Source: Pseudomonadota bacterium (GTDB taxonomy: Bacteria; Pseudomonadota; Gammaproteobacteria; Burkholderiales; Rhodocyclaceae). From it: a DNA stretch of 33,278 bases. The notes under the pieces were generated by a model. The model was not told the origin of the DNA, did no database searches, and worked only from the letters and a program-made list of their open reading frames with translations. The stretch lies in assembly GCA_022705135.1 (NCBI GenBank), contig JAKJFA010000020.1, forward strand, positions 1-33,278, written 5' to 3'. Positions 32,126 to 33,278 of the stretch are shown in pieces. Positions within the stretch are counted from its first letter, which is position 1. The number at the start of each line of letters is the position of its first letter. Both the position numbers and the translations under genes were made by a program.

Positions 32126-33008
32126 CCCTTTTCCCCTCTCCCCCAACCCCTCTCCCCGAAGGGGCGAGGGGCGTGTCCTTGCAACTCTACTTGTGATCGC
32201 TCTGAGCTTCCTGTCCGCCCTGCTTCCCGGCGTCGCATTTGCCCTGCCGCAAAATGCGCCGGTTCCCGGCGGCGTTGCCGTCATCCCGCTGGAGAGCAGC
32301 GCCGCCGTTCCACGCGCCCGCTGGGGCGACCGACAATTGGCCGTGCTGCAGCATGAAGGCCGCTGGGTGGCGCTGCTCGGCATTCCACTTAGCCAAACGC
32401 CCGGCCCGCTGCACATCAAGCAGGACAACGGCAAGACCCACACCATCGACGTGCAGCCCAAGGAATACACCACCCAGCGCCTGACCATCCGCGACCAGCG
32501 CAAGGTGACGCCCAACCCCGAGGATCTGGAACGCATCGCGCGCGAAAAGCTCATCCTCGATGCGCTGCGTACCCGATTCAGCAACAGCCAGCCCGACCCC
32601 GATTTCAGCCTGCCGGCGCAAGGCCCGCTGTCCTCGCGTTTCGGCTTGCGACGCATTTTCAACGACCAGCCGCGCGCGCCACATTCCGGCCTCGACATCA
32701 GCGTGCCGGAGGGCGCGGCCATTACTGCAGCTTCAGATGGGACCGTCATCAATACCGGCGATTATTTCTTCAACGGCAACAGTGTCTATCTCGACCACGG
32801 CCAGGGCCTGATCACTGTCTACATGCACCTCTCCAACATCGAGGTGTACGAAGGCCAAAAGGTCAAGCGCGGCGAACGCCTCGGCGCCGCCGGGGCGACC
32901 GGCCGCGCCACCGGCCCCCATCTACACTGGGGCGTCATTCTGAACGGAAGTTCGGTCGATCCCGAGCTATTTTTGCCCCCGCATCCGCTGCCCGCCAACA
33001 AGGACTAA
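32112..33008 (+). CDS. M23-family (LytM-like) peptidase, exported
   Basis: A 298-residue protein. The ATG at 32112 overlaps the pyrF stop. The first 21 residues (PLSPNPSPRRGEGR type) come from a palindromic repeat and precede a hydrophobic signal segment ending at PGVAFA. The M23 domain is C-terminal, with metal ligands His191 and Asp195 in HSGLDIS and His270, His272 in HLHWGV. M23 enzymes cleave peptidoglycan cross-bridges. All ligands are present, so it should be active. A few possible downstream starts are less suitable. Confidence 0.88.
   Translation: MNTLPPFPLSPNPSPRRGEGRVLATLLVIALSFLSALLPGVAFALPQNAPVPGGVAVIPLESSAAVPRARWGDRQLAVLQHEGRWVALLGIPLSQTPGPLHIKQDNGKTHTIDVQPKEYTTQRLTIRDQRKVTPNPEDLERIAREKLILDALRTRFSNSQPDPDFSLPAQGPLSSRFGLRRIFNDQPRAPHSGLDISVPEGAAITAASDGTVINTGDYFFNGNSVYLDHGQGLITVYMHLSNIEVYEGQKVKRGERLGAAGATGRATGPHLHWGVILNGSSVDPELFLPPHPLPANKD
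32147..32171. repeat. GGGAGAGGG-type palindrome in the M23 signal region
   Basis: CCCCTCTCCCC pairs with GGGGCGAGGGG (11 bp, one mismatch, GAA loop). It encodes part of the n-region of the M23 signal peptide. Confidence 0.85.
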
Positions 33009-33015
33009 CCTGCGA

Positions 33016-33278
33016 TGCCGAGAATATTTGTCCAACAGATAGAAATTGGCGCCGACGCCATCGACATCCACCGCCACATCAACAATCAGGAATATCTGCG
33101 CTGGATGCAAGAAATCGCCATCGCACATTCCGCCGCCCAGGGCTGGTCCATGCAGCGCTACATCGACTGCGGCATCTCCTGGTACGTGAAATCGCACTTC
33201 ATCGAATACCTGCGACCCGGCTTCCTCGGCGACCACCTGACCATCTGCACCTGGGTTGCCAGCATGAGCCGGCGCAGC
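33016..33278 (+). CDS. 4HBT-type acyl-CoA thioesterase, 3' end outside the window
   Basis: At least 87 residues, starting MPRIFVQQIEIG and running off the right edge. The hotdog-fold signature is IDIHRHINNQEYLRWMQE, a form of the DxxxHxNN..Y catalytic segment; the usual first Asp is present. Later FIEYLRPGFLGD matches the family. These enzymes hydrolyse acyl-CoA thioesters. Starts 7 bases after the M23 stop, so it is probably in the same operon. Confidence 0.8.

Noticed and set aside
1..33278. CRISPR array, tRNA or rRNA genes
   Set aside because: No regularly spaced repeats and no cloverleaf or rRNA-like segment seen by eye.

Overview
The window looks like a chromosomal segment of a betaproteobacterium, most likely in the Rhodocyclales (Azonexus, Dechloromonas or Accumulibacter type). 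I infer this from the high GC content, the dense signalling genes, the GlnS, PyrF, HrpA and AmtB protein styles and GGGAGAGGG-type palindromic repeats. No rRNA, tRNA, CRISPR array or complete transposase gene was seen. The assignment is by eye, not from a search.

Region by region. Positions 1-6465 carry a degenerate HD-GYP protein, a possible Tgl-like transglutaminase, a secreted caspase-fold protease ending in two Tudor-like repeats, a MetX-like alpha/beta hydrolase and an intact GAF-GGDEF diguanylate cyclase. Positions 6466-9880 are an accessory patch. It holds a possible FHA-domain remnant, a lipoprotein gene between 20-bp inverted repeats, a 50-codon fossil joining the start of radC to the end of hrpA, and an acyltransferase-3/SGNH gene. 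The last gene lies between two copies of the hrpA 3' end. Positions 9880-13905 are hrpA itself, carrying an in-frame palindromic repeat. Positions 14068-15930 hold amtB with two NtrC-type sites and a sigma-54 promoter. It is flanked by two copies of a small unknown gene, the second broken by a stop codon.

Positions 15949-22936 hold a secreted alpha/beta hydrolase, a GGDEF protein with a damaged active site (GGEVF) but an intact I-site, a divergent Ser/Thr kinase, a UbiA-type prenyltransferase, a CPBP-type membrane protease and a membrane-bound class III nucleotide cyclase. Positions 22974-26826 (minus strand) encode a VWA protein, histidine kinase and OmpR-type regulator. A long palindromic element lies just upstream of the ribosome binding site of both the kinase and the regulator. 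Positions 27064-30366 hold crcB, a DUF190 gene, a zinc-ribbon gene and glnS. Positions 30320-30996 carry a nucleotidyltransferase plus small-protein pair that resembles a toxin-antitoxin module. Positions 31117-33278 hold pyrF with an in-frame Cys-rich upstream module, an M23 peptidase and the start of a thioesterase gene.

Two themes recur. The first is second-messenger signalling: two GGDEF proteins, one degenerate HD-GYP, one nucleotide cyclase, one Ser/Thr kinase and one two-component system. The second is remodelling of gene ends by short repeats and recombination, seen at hrpA, the CPBP gene, the M23 gene, the amtB flanks and the radC/hrpA chimera.
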